Below are positions 22,891 through 34,170 of a stretch of DNA of 64,000 nt, piece after piece. The DNA lies in contig CM050668.1 in the NCBI GenBank assembly GCA_027574665.1, positions 1,990,001-2,054,000 on the forward strand, given 5' to 3'. This stretch comes from Rhynochetos jubatus (Eukaryota; Chordata; Aves; Eurypygiformes; Rhynochetidae). Under the pieces are notes generated by a model. That model made no database searches. It worked only from the letters and a program-made list of their open reading frames with translations, and was not told the DNA's origin. The stretch's first letter is position 1. Every line of letters starts with the position of its first letter. The translations under genes were made by a program, and so were the position numbers.

Positions 22891-25780
22891 TCTCCCTCTC
22901 TCCCCAGTAATATCTGCATTTGTATTCAGCTGGCGAGTGCTGGTGGGATGGGAAGGGGGAGGGGGAGGCTGTGGGACTCGCTGCCCGCTTGCCTCGCTGT
23001 GCTGCCAGCCCTGGTGCTGGCTTGGGGCCGGAGATGCCCGGACATTCCCGACAGCGTCGGGCAAAGAAGGGCAGGGCTGGTTGTCGAACCCTGGCTGCTC
23101 TGTGAAGCTGGGTGGGGTTAACAGATCCCAAACTCACAGCAAAACTTCCCTCTAAAAGGCACCAGAAGCGGAATTTCAAGACCCAGCTGCTGCTGAAAGG
23201 GGGAGTCAAGAGCAGAAGCAGCATCTCAGCTGTGTGGTTTGGACCCACTCCCCTTTCTTGTTTTTCATGCTGCTGTCACCCGTGGCCCCAGCACCCCTTT
23301 GCCTCTGCGTATGATCAGGCAGGCACCCTGCTCTGCTGACCCCAAATCCTTCAGCTCCGTGCCCAGACCTTTCCCTTGCGCAGCCCGTGGACAACAAACC
23401 CAGCATCAACCACGTGCGGTGACTTTTCAATTAAACCCAGCTCCAGCCTGTTCAAAAGAAAAGCAAACCCACCAGTGCCCTGCTCCCCTTCCCTTTCATC
23501 TGCCTGCCAGCGAGCTGCTGCCGCGAGCATGCGCCCGGCTCTCCTTCATGCCATGGCACTGGTGCTGAATGCTGATGAGAAATTCTTGGTCCAACCCCAG
23601 GCACTCATTTTCAAGTAATTAACTTGGCACCACCACAGCACACAGCAGATCCGACTTTCCTGACCAGGAGATAACTAAATTAAAAGGCCAGGTGTGGGAT
23701 TATTTATGGCCAAACCTGCTTCTTTCCCACTCCCAGTTTTAAGTCAGCAACGATAATTTTATCCAGCCTCTCTGACTTCCTACCCAGCCTGGAGCTGACA
23801 CGTTTCTTTGTTGGGGAGCACAACACGTGGGCAGCTGCACTGGGAAGCAGTACTGGGATGCTGGAGGAGACCCTGAGCACTGTCCCAAGGGTGCCCCATG
23901 CCCGAACTGTTCTCTCTCCCTGTTGGCAGGGCAATTTGAGGGATAGCTGAGGGCTTTTTACCCTTTCTACTGCACTGACACGCTGCACACAACATCACCG
24001 ATTACCAATATATCCTATTCCTCAATCTGTACTGAATAGCTGAAATTCCTGACTCTCTCCAAAGTCACACGCAGCTCAGCTGAAGTCAGAGCTCTTGTTT
24101 GTTGACCCGTATTCCCCCCCTGTTACTGTTCCCCTTCCTCCTCCCAAATACACCCTTGCCTGGAGCTGCAGAGAGCTGTCATTACGGGGAAAGGAGGATG
24201 GGGTGGTGGGGAAAGCCAAGGGATGGAGAGCCAGGACCTCAGGCCCACTAGGCAGTGTCAGGGAGAGCCGGCTACTGCTCCTTCCACACAGCTGCGTGAA
24301 GGCTGCTGTGATCCTACAGCCCCTCAGGCTGCACTGACAAATTCTTCATGATTATAAAACCCCCGGTTTTCTATGTACAAACCCAAGATCAGATGGATGG
24401 AACAAAAAGAGGTGACAGACAAGGGTACCTCTTGCCCACGACCCTACCATTGGCCCCATGTCTCGCATGCACTGCTCCTAATGATGCTCTGGCAGTATTT
24501 TCTGCAAAAGGCAATCTGGGAAAGGTTCATAGGATTTCTTATGCCAAAGCCCGCAGCCCTCAGTGCAAACACACCTCTGCAGCTTGCCAGGACTTATAGC
24601 AGGAAAGGTAAAACAATTCCTAAAGGTCCGTTGTGGGGCAAAGACCCCGAAGTCTCCCCTTGCTCAGATGCTGGCACATCTCTCCTTGCTAAGCAGTGCA
24701 GAGCTCGGGGTGTGCTGCTTTAGGGCAGAGTTGGGGCAAGATGGACCCCAAAGGAGCTTGCTTGACCATACTGGTGTCCGAGCAGACATCACTCCTCCCC
24801 AGCCCACGTGGGCAGCAAGAGTATCCCAGCTGAGTGGGGATGCTTGTGGGAGGGAGCCATCCCTGCACACAGCAGAGAGGAGAGCTGCGGCCTGCAAGGA
24901 GAGAAAGGCTGCGGAGTGGTGACATATGATAATGAGTGTTGACGTATGAAGATACAGCCAAACTGAAAGCTACATCCTATTTAGCTTTTAATTTGGGTGC
25001 TCATAGAGTGGATTCTGAAGCCCCGTTTCATCACTGCTCTTAAAATGGATCTGACTTACAGGAAACAACCTGATGTGAAACTGTGTTACTTATAAACTTG
25101 ACTTGAATATCACCATCCACTTCCCTGGATATCCACCCTGTGAAATCCTGTGGCACGTCTGGGCTGTCCCCCCGGAAAAGGATCCTGGCTCAGGAAACCC
25201 ACTTACTTTATCCATGGGAAACCCACAGATCCGGCCCCAAACTCTGCAGCTAAGACAAACTGTGGATGATGTGCTTGTGCTTGTCTTGGCCCCAAGTGTC
25301 CTGGGGCCAGACCCAGAACACAGAGAGCTACGCTGCTGAACCTGCCAGAGTCCACCCCAGCATCCCAGCAGGAGCCACCCGGGCCAGAGTCAGCATGGAA
25401 ACCCCAGCTGGGATCACACCTTCCCTCCCTCACAAACCTCCTCTGGGGCAGCATTGATTTGGGACCTTTCTGAGCATCTCTTTGAGCGAAGGTGCCAGGG
25501 TTGCTGCTGTCCCTGCCTCCCGCCTGGCATGGAGATAGCCTGGGATGGGAGATGCCTTGGTGCCCTCTGCTCTCCTTGGGCCTGTGCCCGGCCGTGCCGC
25601 ACAGCATCTCCCCTCCTAACCTGCCTCACTGAGCCTCCCCCACCCAGCTTTTCCTTTCCCACTTTTCCCCCAGCCAATCTTTCAGTTACTGAACTTCATA
25701 GGGGAAAGGCAGCTAAAGGTTTGCGACCTGCAGCTTCTGCTAATCGTGTCCCAGATTCCCCCCGGCAGAAACATCAGCCA
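22891..25780. other. Long GC-rich non-genic stretch
   Basis: About 2.9 kb with no recognisable gene, RNA or repeat. Many overlapping frames of 70-134 codons on both strands reflect stop-poor GC-rich DNA. An AT island at about 24920-25110 contains ACATATGATAATGAG and GACGTATGAAG (two similar half-motifs) and CTATTTAGCTTTTAATTTGGG. Confidence 0.58.
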
Positions 25781-26290
25781 GAATAAAATAATAACCACGA
25801 CGACAACAATCACATGTTACTATTTTCATCTCTGCTTTTGCTTTCTTCTTTTAAAAAGTAATTCCTGACTTGCAGCGCAGAAGAGGCCCCTGTGATCCCC
25901 GGGTAATGGCCTGCCCTCTATGCAGAGTGGAATAGAGTTAGAATGAACGCTCCAGAAACCCTGACAGCCCGTTTAACAAGGTGTCTAACATCCCATTTCC
26001 TCTGCACTTCCTCTCTCCTTAATCCTTTTATGCGAAACTCACTCAGGAGTAAGCACGTGTGAAATTGAGGACTCTCTAATACACATTGCGCGACACAGGC
26101 TCGCTGAAATGGAGTGTCTCAGCCTTGTTCCGTCAAACAGTGCCAAGAGGAAGCCGACGTTAATCAAAGAGTCTTTTCCATGTGTCCAGGGCCTTGTGCA
26201 CCCGCAGAGCAAGTAAACAGCTTTCTGCTGCCACTGCTTTCCCAACACTTTCATCTTTTTAAAGCTCCGGATTCTACAGGGCAGTGCAGA
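25781..26290. promoter_or_regulatory. Candidate conserved non-coding element
   Basis: AT-rich to balanced block with AAAATAATAACC, AACAATCACATG, AAAAAGTAATTCC, TTAATCCTTTTATGCG and GACGTTAATCAAAGAG (TCF/LEF-type ATCAAAG). Closed frames and no repeats. Regulatory role inferred. Confidence 0.35.
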
Positions 26291-26925
26291 GAAACAGGAG
26301 GGGTGAGAATGGAGAGAAGCAAGGGGCACTGTGCACCCAGCCTCCCGATGGGTCCCGCTTTGGGCAGGGGTGCGGAAGGAGTTGCTGGTTTCTCCGATTT
26401 TGCAAATAACATCTACTGACTGCATGAAGCAGCTCCAATAGCAGGCTGCTGAGCCCCGGAGCTGCCGGCTGGCACAGCCACCGGCTACCCACGGCTCCAG
26501 GAGGTACCCAGAGCATCCCAAGGCAGGAGCAACCCAGGGCAGCAGCTTGTTTTGGAGTCAGGGACAAATGATGCATCTTTGAAGAATAATATAGAGGATT
26601 GGATTGAGCTTGGAGCAGCTCAGGTCTCCCCAAACTTGGACTGAACCTGCTTCAAGGATTATTTCCACGCTTCCCATGATTTCTGAGTTTCAAGCAGCCC
26701 AGATGTGAGGTTTGCTGGTGACAGTGCTTGGAAGAGGTTGCCAATCCTGCGTAGCCTCAGTCAGGGCCAGGCTGCCCCTGCTAACACCAAGGAAAGCCTG
26801 TCGTGGTGTTAGGATTTCCCACAGAGCAGCCCAGAGACACGCAAAGAGTCACACAGAGAGGCCAAGCGCCCTGCAAGGGGCTCTGTGCTTGCAAGACAGC
26901 TCAGCACCGATGAGTGACAGAATTA
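26291..26925. other. Non-genic stretch
   Basis: GC-moderate. Two overlapping minus frames (26039-26521 and 26274-26633) in different phases lack any recognisable feature. Confidence 0.6.
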
Positions 26926-27400
26926 TTTCTGCTGGTTTCAGAGCTTGGAGGATCTCAAAAAATATATCCATTGTTATATATACATTATAATTAGCCTCAT
27001 TCTGCCGTGGAAAAATGCTTACAATTTTAGTCAGTGACTAAAGTCTTTGCTTTTCTCAAGTAGGGAAAACAAATGCCAGAAAGGAAACCAAACACCTTCC
27101 TGATAAATTCCCAGGGGATACTTTCACTAGTTTTGTGTATTTTTTAATCACAAGCCACATCCACCTAAGATTTGAGCAATTTACTGTTTAACACTGGGTA
27201 CAGCTTATATCAGGGGGATAATATGCTGCAATTGAAGGCAGACAGACTTGATCCAATAGGTCTATTATCTCCCCCCGTTACTATGATCCTGTCCTAATTA
27301 GGATCTCACACAGACCAGATACACCAAGAAGTCAATGACAACTTCATTTATCCAAGGTCTTCGGTCTAGGAAAGCTGTCTAGTGTTTTTAAGTCACCATC
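26926..27400. promoter_or_regulatory. Candidate regulatory element with two palindromes
   Basis: Contains a 17-bp palindrome TTTAGTCA-G-TGACTAAA (27026-27042), made of two AP-1/MAF-like half sites, and a 12-bp perfect palindrome TCCTAATTAGGA (27292-27303) centred on the homeodomain core TAATTA. Between them lie TTTTTTAATCACAAGCC and ATAATATGCTGCAATTG. Two dyads plus dense ATTA words in a repeat-free block suggest a transcription-factor platform. Function is inferred. Confidence 0.4.
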
Positions 27401-27600
27401 AAGTAGGTATTGATCCGGCGAAGTCAGGAAATGATACTTCATTTATGTGTTTTACCCTGGAATTTGGGGTGTGGGTTATTGCTCACTGGGTGGCCCCAGA
27501 GTGGGAGGGCTGACCGGGGTCTGCAGTTTGCAGGGCTAGCTGTTAAAATACCTAGTTCCTCTCTTATTCTGCCTGACAGACTTTCTGAGAGTTAAAATTC
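27401..27600. other. Short non-genic spacer
   Basis: A 61-codon plus frame (27410-27595) is present without recognisable features; no repeat seen. Confidence 0.55.
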
Positions 27601-28100
27601 ACAGTAAATCAACAAACATTCAGATCAATAAGGGATGCAGCGGAGTGATTTGCATCTGTGCTCTCAAGCCTCTGCTGCAAGAGAAGCCTTGGAAGCACAT
27701 GATGTACAATATTGGGGTTGTACGGAAAGAGAGAATCCCTTTAATTGCACAGTGGAATGCAGATTACAGACCTGGAGATGATGAGCAGTGCTAAACCCAG
27801 TGCTTAAAAATAAACAAACACACAATGTAAACCCCCAAGTGAATGAGATTTCCGTATTATCATCACACTGTGTAAATGATAGCGTCCCTCCAGATTAGCC
27901 GATGGAGAGCGGGCTGGGGCATTGGAAAGATAAGGCATTTTTAATCTGCACACATAATCAGCTGAAGGGAAAATATAAAATGCTAATAACAAATTGGAAT
28001 TCAATCTAAAAAGAATCCAACAAACACCAGAACCATTTTTCCCTTCTTGCCTTTGGAAAAAAATAAATAACAAACCAGCCCCCCCTCCAGCCACCAACCT
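27601..28100. promoter_or_regulatory. Candidate conserved non-coding element
   Basis: Repeat-free block with ATCAACAAACATTCAG (FOX-like), GTGATTTGCATCTG (octamer core ATTTGCAT), TTTAATTGCACAG, AATAAACAAACAC, AGATTAGCCG, AAAGATAAGGC (GATA), TTTTTAATCTGC and CTAATAACAAATTGG. This is one of the densest combinations of lineage-factor words in the window. Confidence 0.4.
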
Positions 28101-29618
28101 CCTGGCTGTTTCTTCCCCTTATTTTCCCCTCCAAAATGCTTCATTACAACACCTTAGGGGGTGAAATCTTCCCATAACTAGCTTGGCCCCCATTTTACTC
28201 TGCCCCATACATCCAACTTTATGTTTTAAATGGATCAGTTTACTTGTGACTAAATATAGAGTGGATCTCCCCATCCTTCGCTAGGTGGAACACTATAAAA
28301 GGTAAGTGGTACAATACATCATCTTAAAAGGTGGCTTATCTGGAGAGGAGGTGTAGGAAATATTGTGCGAGGGACTGTCTGCATCTGAGGCGCAATTGGA
28401 TTCCATTTTTCCTTTTGAAATAGGGAATGGCAAAGTACATTGGTAATGCCTGAAAAATCATGTCAAAGCACGAGGCGGGCAGTGAGGGACAGGCGCCCCG
28501 ACATGACCAAGAGGCTGTGCCAGCCAAGCCCAGGGCGGTTAAGCACACAGGTTGAACCATTCCTAATTGTCTCCATCTACCCAGATCAGGAATGTACCTT
28601 TACACCACCATCTACTTGAAGATCCCAAAGTCTTGTCGGCATGCGGGAGCTGTCACGCTTTCACCGTGGCATAACCCTTGTAGCGAGGCAGCACAGCCAC
28701 GCACCGAGGCCAGGAAAGCTCTTTTCCCTATTCAAACCAGCATAATGTAAAATGGAAAGGCAATTTTTCTTCCTAACTGTGTCGATCCCAGGGGCTGTGC
28801 CTACATGGCTGCATTGCTGAAGCAAGTCACATCCCTGAGCAGCGCAGGATGTGGAGATGGTAACACTCCACACGGACCTGCGCCTGGCAGGGCCTGGGAG
28901 CTGCTCCGATTATCGGCCGTGACCTTCTGAATAAGATGAGCATTTCTGCGTTCACACCTCAGAAGAGGGACTGATCTTTCTTCCTGCACAAACAATGCTT
29001 TAATGGTCAAACCCATCCATTATTTAAGCTTTAAAACATTTCTGAGCAGAATTAAGACAGAGCATGGATATTTTACTCAATTTCTGCCTACCCCCTCTCT
29101 GCCTAAAGCAAACAAATCAGCAAGCAAACGGCCTTCTCTCAGATCCCAGCACAGCCCCGATCCCGAACAGCCCCATTGCTGCATTCCAGTGACCAGTGGT
29201 CCCTGATGAGATGTGTTACTGTTTGCCATTAGGTTCCAGAATCAACATCCTGAGCTGAACCAGAGATAAGATACAGCTGTGGTACTTTTTGGACTCCCTT
29301 TGCTGTTCCATAACTGCTGTGCTGTATATTAAGAATAAGCCTTTTCACATACTTTAATAAAACATCCCCATGACCCAGTTTCCAGTGTGCAGGCGAGGTT
29401 ACGCGCAGACCGAGAAAGGCTCCTCCATAACATTTAAGGTTCATTCTTCCATGTCCCCAGAAAGCCAAGACTCCATGGCAGTAAAGAAAATCCAGCATCA
29501 ATGTAGAGATTTGGGGTTAAGCCACGGGCTGCTGCAAACCGCGTAAGCCCCAGTGGCAGTATATTTATTTCCTCCCCACGCCTTTGCTCAGACACTGTAA
29601 ACAGGGCAGATTTCCTAT
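28101..29618. other. Non-genic stretch
   Basis: No gene is supported. TATAAAAG at 28294-28301 is followed at once by a donor-like AAG|GTAAGT (28299-28307), but there is no initiator context or open frame. AT-rich patches lie at 28190-28260 and 29285-29365. Minus frames at 28336-28560 and 29229-29501 look like chance. Confidence 0.52.
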
Positions 29619-29635
29619 TACACACACACACACAC
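29619..29635. repeat. Short (CA)n microsatellite
   Basis: An uninterrupted run of about eight CA units, too short to be strongly polymorphic. Confidence 0.9.
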
Positions 29636-29640
29636 GGCCA

Positions 29641-29960
29641 AATCCTGTACACTGGGAAGGAAGATTATTGAACAAAAGTAAGTGATAAAAGCGCGGCCCA
29701 AAAAGATGTGTTATAGTGTTTTCCTTTGAGGCAAAGACAAAGAAGACACTTTGCTGTTTGTTGTGCCAGAGAATCATCTCTGATTGTTTGTGTCACGGTG
29801 GCAGATAAGTGCAAAGGAGATAGATGTTCTGTCTCCGAGGCACAGTTCTCATCTGTATAGTATAAATTTATGCCCGCTGGTTGCAAGCCTCATGATTCAG
29901 AGCCGGTATATGACTGCGATCTGAGCAGAGGAGAGCCACTGCCTTTATACCTGACGTTGA
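29641..29960. promoter_or_regulatory. Candidate conserved non-coding element
   Basis: Contains AAGTGATAAAAGCG, TGATTGTTTGTGTCACGG, GGCAGATAAGTGC (GATA), AGTATAAATTTATGCC and CATGATTCAGAGC. Repeat-free with closed frames except a short minus frame. Inferred enhancer-like texture. Confidence 0.35.
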
Positions 29961-30322
29961 TCTGCTTCATTTGTGTTGTCAGTCGGCCCTTGAGCGATGT
30001 CCCCTCGTGTTAGAGTCACCTGCTCCCTGTGTGGGCTCCCGTCCTGTGTGCGGGGCTGTCCCAGGTCAGGGCTGGGCTGCTGCTGCTCCAGCCACGCTCA
30101 TCCCACCAGGTGCTGCAATGGCCTTGTTCACCAGGGAGGAGCAATTTCCCTTGTAGCAGTTTGGGGTTCCTTAATCTTCCCATTCCCCAAATCCAAAGCT
30201 TTTCCTGCACACAAACCAAGCACATCAGCTGGAAAGGAGGAAAATGGCTTGGGAAGTGTCCAGGCCTGTACTCTAAAAACCCATTCCCTCCTTTCCATGG
30301 CGCTTGGCCACTGCATGCAGTT
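29961..30322. other. Non-genic GC-rich stretch
   Basis: Several overlapping frames on both strands (for example 29997-30368 plus and 30016-30225 minus) indicate stop-poor DNA. No gene recognised. Confidence 0.6.
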
Positions 30323-30323
30323 T

Positions 30324-30390
30324 TATAGAACAGAGCAGAGTATTTTCAGTTGGAAGGGACCTACATGACCCTCTAGTCCAGCTCCTAGAA
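30324..30390 (-). mobile_element. CR1 LINE, short 3'-end fragment
   Basis: The plus strand reads ATAGAACAGAGCAGAGTATT (degenerate tail), then TCAGTTGGAAGGGACCTACA and CTCTAGTCCAGCTCCT, the reverse complement of the CR1 3' UTR. Only about 65 bp remain. It differs in its 3' wording from the 21.6 and 39.4 kb copies, so it probably belongs to another, older CR1 subfamily. Confidence 0.9.
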
Positions 30391-30439
30391 GAGTTATCTG
30401 CAGAACAGCAATAGCAGAACTGCTCTGTCTAGATTTCAG

Positions 30440-30710
30440 AAGCCACATGTAATAGCTGCCTGTTTGTGTTTTAAGTATTCACTGGGGCACTATCAGATAA
30501 ATATATAATCAAAATAATTATATTCAAACTGAGCTGAAAGAGCATCTTGGCTTCATCACTCATTCATTCAATACCCTGTTAATTAAGTACACCTTACAGT
30601 GTGCTCTGAAGGCTGCCAAAATCAGGCTTGGAGAGGTTAATGAGGCAACGGGAAGTTTTCTTACGTAGCAGCATATAACTGTAGCTGACACATATTAATG
30701 ATCAGACAAC
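30440..30710. promoter_or_regulatory. Candidate non-coding regulatory block
   Basis: AT-rich sequence with ATAAATATATAATC, AAAATAATTATATTC, CCTGTTAATTAAGTACACC, GGTTAATGAGGC and CACATATTAATGATCAG. Closed frames. Lies directly beside the CR1 fragment but shows no repeat resemblance itself. Confidence 0.33.
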
Positions 30711-31405
30711 TAACAAGGACCAGATCTGAGCCCAGTTCTCTCATATGCTTTTTCATCTCTGTGTCTGGGCTTCACAGTGCAACAGGAGCTGTACCCAGAG
30801 CTTTGCTGCTCCTCACTATCCTTCACCTTCCTCACATCAGAAGGATGATGTACCCTATTCCTTCCTTGTGCTGCTCCTCTGCAACATGGCTCACATCACT
30901 CCTTCCCCTTCCACTCACTCACAGGACTCTGAAGAGGTACAAGACCTTTCAAGCATATTTTTACCACAAGTACTTTCCGAGACAATAGAGGATTAAAACC
31001 AACACTGATTGTTTCAAGACCATGTACAAGGGCTTGGTTTTCCTTGTACGGGTGTCTCCAGTGAAGCATTGGTAAGACCCGTGCACCAAGTGTGGATGTC
31101 AGTAGAGGATTGATCAGCTGTGATCATTGCAAGGTGAGAAGAGCCGTATTTTGCTGTGCTTCCATCTCTTCTGTGCAGCAGACCCTGCTTTTGCTTGGAA
31201 GGTCATTCCTGTCAGGGCAAGACGTCGAGTTAGAGTGATCTATCTCACAGACAACCTATGTTTGGGTCTGCTCACGCTAGGAACCAACGCATGCATGGAA
31301 AAATGCCCACAAAATCTCTGTGGTGACGGAGGTTACTCAGAATGTAAAGGTGGATGGAGAAAAGCCAATAAATATCCAAAGAATACACTTCCTTAGGTAA
31401 ACAGA
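30711..31405. other. Non-genic stretch
   Basis: Overlapping plus frames at 30698-30988, 30745-30996 and 31127-31396 show no recognisable protein features. No repeat seen. Confidence 0.58.
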
Positions 31406-31560
31406 AGAGTGCAAGAACGGTCCTACCAGGTCAGCCCAAGGTCCCACCAGGTCAGCATAGCCCCGTACTGACTGGTCCTGCCGCAAAGCAGATGGTACAT
31501 TTCTAAATGAGCATCAGCTGAGAACCGCCAGCCACCCATAAATGGTAAAGACATGCAGGA
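31406..31560. repeat. Probable ancient interspersed repeat fragment
   Basis: GCAAGAACGGTCCTACCAGG, TCAGCCCAAGGTCCCACCAG, GTCAGCATAGCCCCGTACTG and CAAAGCAGATGG follow in the order of a widespread amniote repeat. Its younger copies read GGTCAGACCAA...GGTCCATCTAGCCCAGTA...GCAGATG. I associate that unit with L3/CR1-like elements of reptiles but cannot confirm the name. The copy is heavily diverged. Confidence 0.5.
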
Positions 31561-33100
31561 AACACTGGTGCTATACACAGACACGTAGGAAAAGTACTCG
31601 CAGGGCTGTACCAGAATGTAAGAGCAAGAAATTGTCACCAGCCTCTGGAAGGAAGTGCGGGCAAAGGAAGAGGCAGAGAGAGACTGGGAGATGGAAGGAG
31701 CCCTTTCTGACCAAGAGCTGATAAAGGCATGTTCTGAAGACAAACTCTTTTGAAACAACAGCATCAGCAACACCTTCACCCATTCTACCCATGCGGGCAA
31801 GGCTACTGTGGGTAGAATGAAATCTCCTCTCATGTGGAGGTCAGCTGTGCTTTCAGGAGGAAAGAAAGATGATGAAAGAATCTCTGGGCTCCACTCCTGC
31901 CGTCCCTTCCAGAGTTGAATGTTTGTTTATTTAGGTTTGTAAACAATCCCAATTTCCCCCAACTGCTGATTGCTTAATTTCATGCTCCCATGAAACAAGA
32001 CCAGTATCTTAGCCCATCTCCTTACCTCTCTTTCCCGCAGGCAATTACTCACACATCCAGCCCCTCCCCTCCTTCACCAGCATGAATTGACCAACTGACA
32101 AGGGGATCCCAGAGGAAATGAGCTTTGCTCCCGTCACTGGACAATCTGGAAGGCTGAGGGAAATTAGGGCTAAACTCAGAAGTTTAATTTCCCCTTGTGA
32201 TGATCAAGGGACTTCACTTTTTTTTTTTGGTCTTTTTGGTCCCTCTGAAGTTAAAGGGAATTTAGCTAGACCCAAGACAAATGAGAAAGTTCACTGGAGG
32301 CTCAGGATTTCACCACAAATCACTTTTGCCAGGGAAGGTTTTATTGCAGGAGTTTCTGGGTTAATCCAACACAGGAGCAGAAGTGCTACCAACCCAGCAA
32401 GGCACGCTTCCTTTGCGTAGTCACTGACCACCTGCCACCTTGTATTTCCTAAATCGGACCCATCCTCGTTCAGGATTCCCTAGGTACCCATTCCCCTGAG
32501 AGTTCTACAAGCAGCAAACTTGAAAAGCAAACTTTTGCTCCCTGTTTTGGGTCAGTAAGTGTTACCACAGCCTCTTGGCACAACGCAAGTATCCCTAGAA
32601 GAACAATGATCTAACAGTCACTTTGCTACAAGGCTCATGTTGCCAACTTTGAAATGTCAATGGGAAGGAGAAGTCCTCCAAATTCACATGTCCCTGTAGC
32701 AATTTGCTACTGAGCCCACGGGGAACACGGACAGGCAGGGCAGAGCTAAACTCCTGCTTAGTTTCAACCTCTCTTGGGGAAATCTTATCTCAAACTTTCC
32801 ATTCCAGTTTCCCTACTGTTGCTGTATCACTGCGGCAGGGATGTGATGGTCTGGGGATAGCTCTGAATCCTGGTGCTGGCAGTGAGATTTGGAAGAAGCC
32901 CAGGAAATTCCTCAAGTCACAGCACATAAAGTGGGGCACACCTAAATCTGTACTTGCAAAGTCCCCATGCAGATCTCTCAGGAACTGGGAGGTAGCTGGG
33001 TAATTAAGACCCTGGACTAGGTTCTGGGAAACAGCTTCCGTCCCAGCCTTGCTACGTGTTTCTGTTGTAAATCATTTAACCGGCCCAGACACCAATTTTC
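31561..33100. other. Non-genic stretch with a FOX-like cluster
   Basis: No gene is supported. TGTTTGTTTATTTAGG with GTTTGTAAACAATCC (31919-31952) gives several overlapping forkhead-type words. A T11 run lies at 32218-32228. Frames at 31423-31833 (minus, 136 codons) and 32118-32420 (plus) look like chance. Confidence 0.52.
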
Positions 33101-33260
33101 CCAAACCTGCAAAATTGAGAGCAAATTTCCTTACCATGATATCTGAGTTTAAAATTTGTTCTTCTCACATTTCGTATGGCTGAAAATCAAAACTTCGTGG
33201 CATGAGAACACTCAAAAAAAAAAAAAAAAAAAAAAGCTTTTTAGCACAACCCAAATTACA
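33101..33260. repeat. Poly(A) tract with AT-rich lead-in
   Basis: Twenty-two consecutive A bases (33214-33235) follow sequence rich in AAATT/AAAATC words (GAGAGCAAATTTCC, CTGAAAATCAAAAC). The lead-in resembles the degenerate repeat at 11.0 and 53.1 kb. A poly(A) tail of a retrocopy is an alternative, but no gene-like sequence or target duplication is visible. Confidence 0.6.
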
Positions 33261-33640
33261 ATTTTTAATTTTACTCACTAGTCACTGAACTCTCTTTCCA
33301 GCTCAGGCAACAGAGAGTGGGATCTTCCAGAATCGGCTCATTCACCACCAGACACAAGCATGATGGTGGTGCCAGTAAATCTGCACTGGACACCCCTAAT
33401 GCCAACGAGCAAGTGTCTGGGAGAGCAGAGGTGAAGGAAATCACCAGCAAACTGCTCCCCCCCTCCCTCCCCCCGGCTGCCAGACACGACTCCTTTGGGA
33501 ACTTAGCACCTTTTACCCTGGCTCCAGGTTCCTCGTAAAGGAAGGGTTGTCTCCTGTGTTGTGCACATTGTCTTAGAAGATTGATTTTCCACCTGTAAAA
33601 GTGATCTACATTCTCCCTCCTCTCCTGGATGCCTTAGTCA
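33261..33640. other. Non-genic stretch
   Basis: A 73-codon plus frame (33317-33538) is followed by a C-rich run near 33456-33472. Nothing recognisable. Confidence 0.58.
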
Positions 33641-34170
33641 AAAGAGAAAATGGATCTTTTAAAGATACATGTATCCATCACTATTATTTACATTCTAATA
33701 TGCGTACGCAGCTCTGCTCCAACAAGGGAAATGTAAATCAGATGGACATCGTTCCCTGAATGCCCTAAAGAGCTCCATTCCCCCCAAATTAGAATAGAAA
33801 ATGCTCTTTTAAAATGCACCTTTAATATGTAAAAGCTGCTGCATCCTGACTCTAAATAAACCAAACTTGAGCTACATGCCAAATATCTTAGATAAAGGAC
33901 AGGTAAGATGGTAGTATCTGGCCAAGGAATCGGTCCTAAACAGCTATTTATATTAATGCAAAGAAGGTACAATGTTCTTCCTCTTGATATATGCTGCAGT
34001 GGGATATAGTTTTGTCCCACTAGTGAGAATAAAAACGTACAGTTCATGATAGGCAAAGTCACATGTGTGAGATAAAAAGCTCCAACTATAATATATGTCT
34101 TCACCATGTATTCTCTTCAGGATTTTCTTTAGATCTTTGGATGACAACAAGAAAACACTTACTCAAGGTT
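33641..34170. other. AT-rich block, possibly regulatory
   Basis: AT-rich with ATTATTTACATTCTAATATGCG, TTTAATATGTAAAAGC, ATTTATATTAATGC and CAACTATAATATATG. A minus frame of 139 codons (33688-34107) spans it, which is unusual for AT-rich sequence, but its translation is hydrophobic/aromatic without a domain, and a second minus frame overlaps it. Confidence 0.35.

Noticed and set aside
28294..28307. TATA box followed by a donor-like GTAAGT
   Set aside because: TATAAAAG and GTAAGT words are common by chance. No initiator, CpG island or open frame follows, and a donor directly on a TATA box makes no sense for a transcript.
33214..33235. Poly(A) of 22 as the tail of a processed retrogene
   Set aside because: The upstream sequence has no exon-like frame or gene resemblance, and no flanking target-site duplication is visible.
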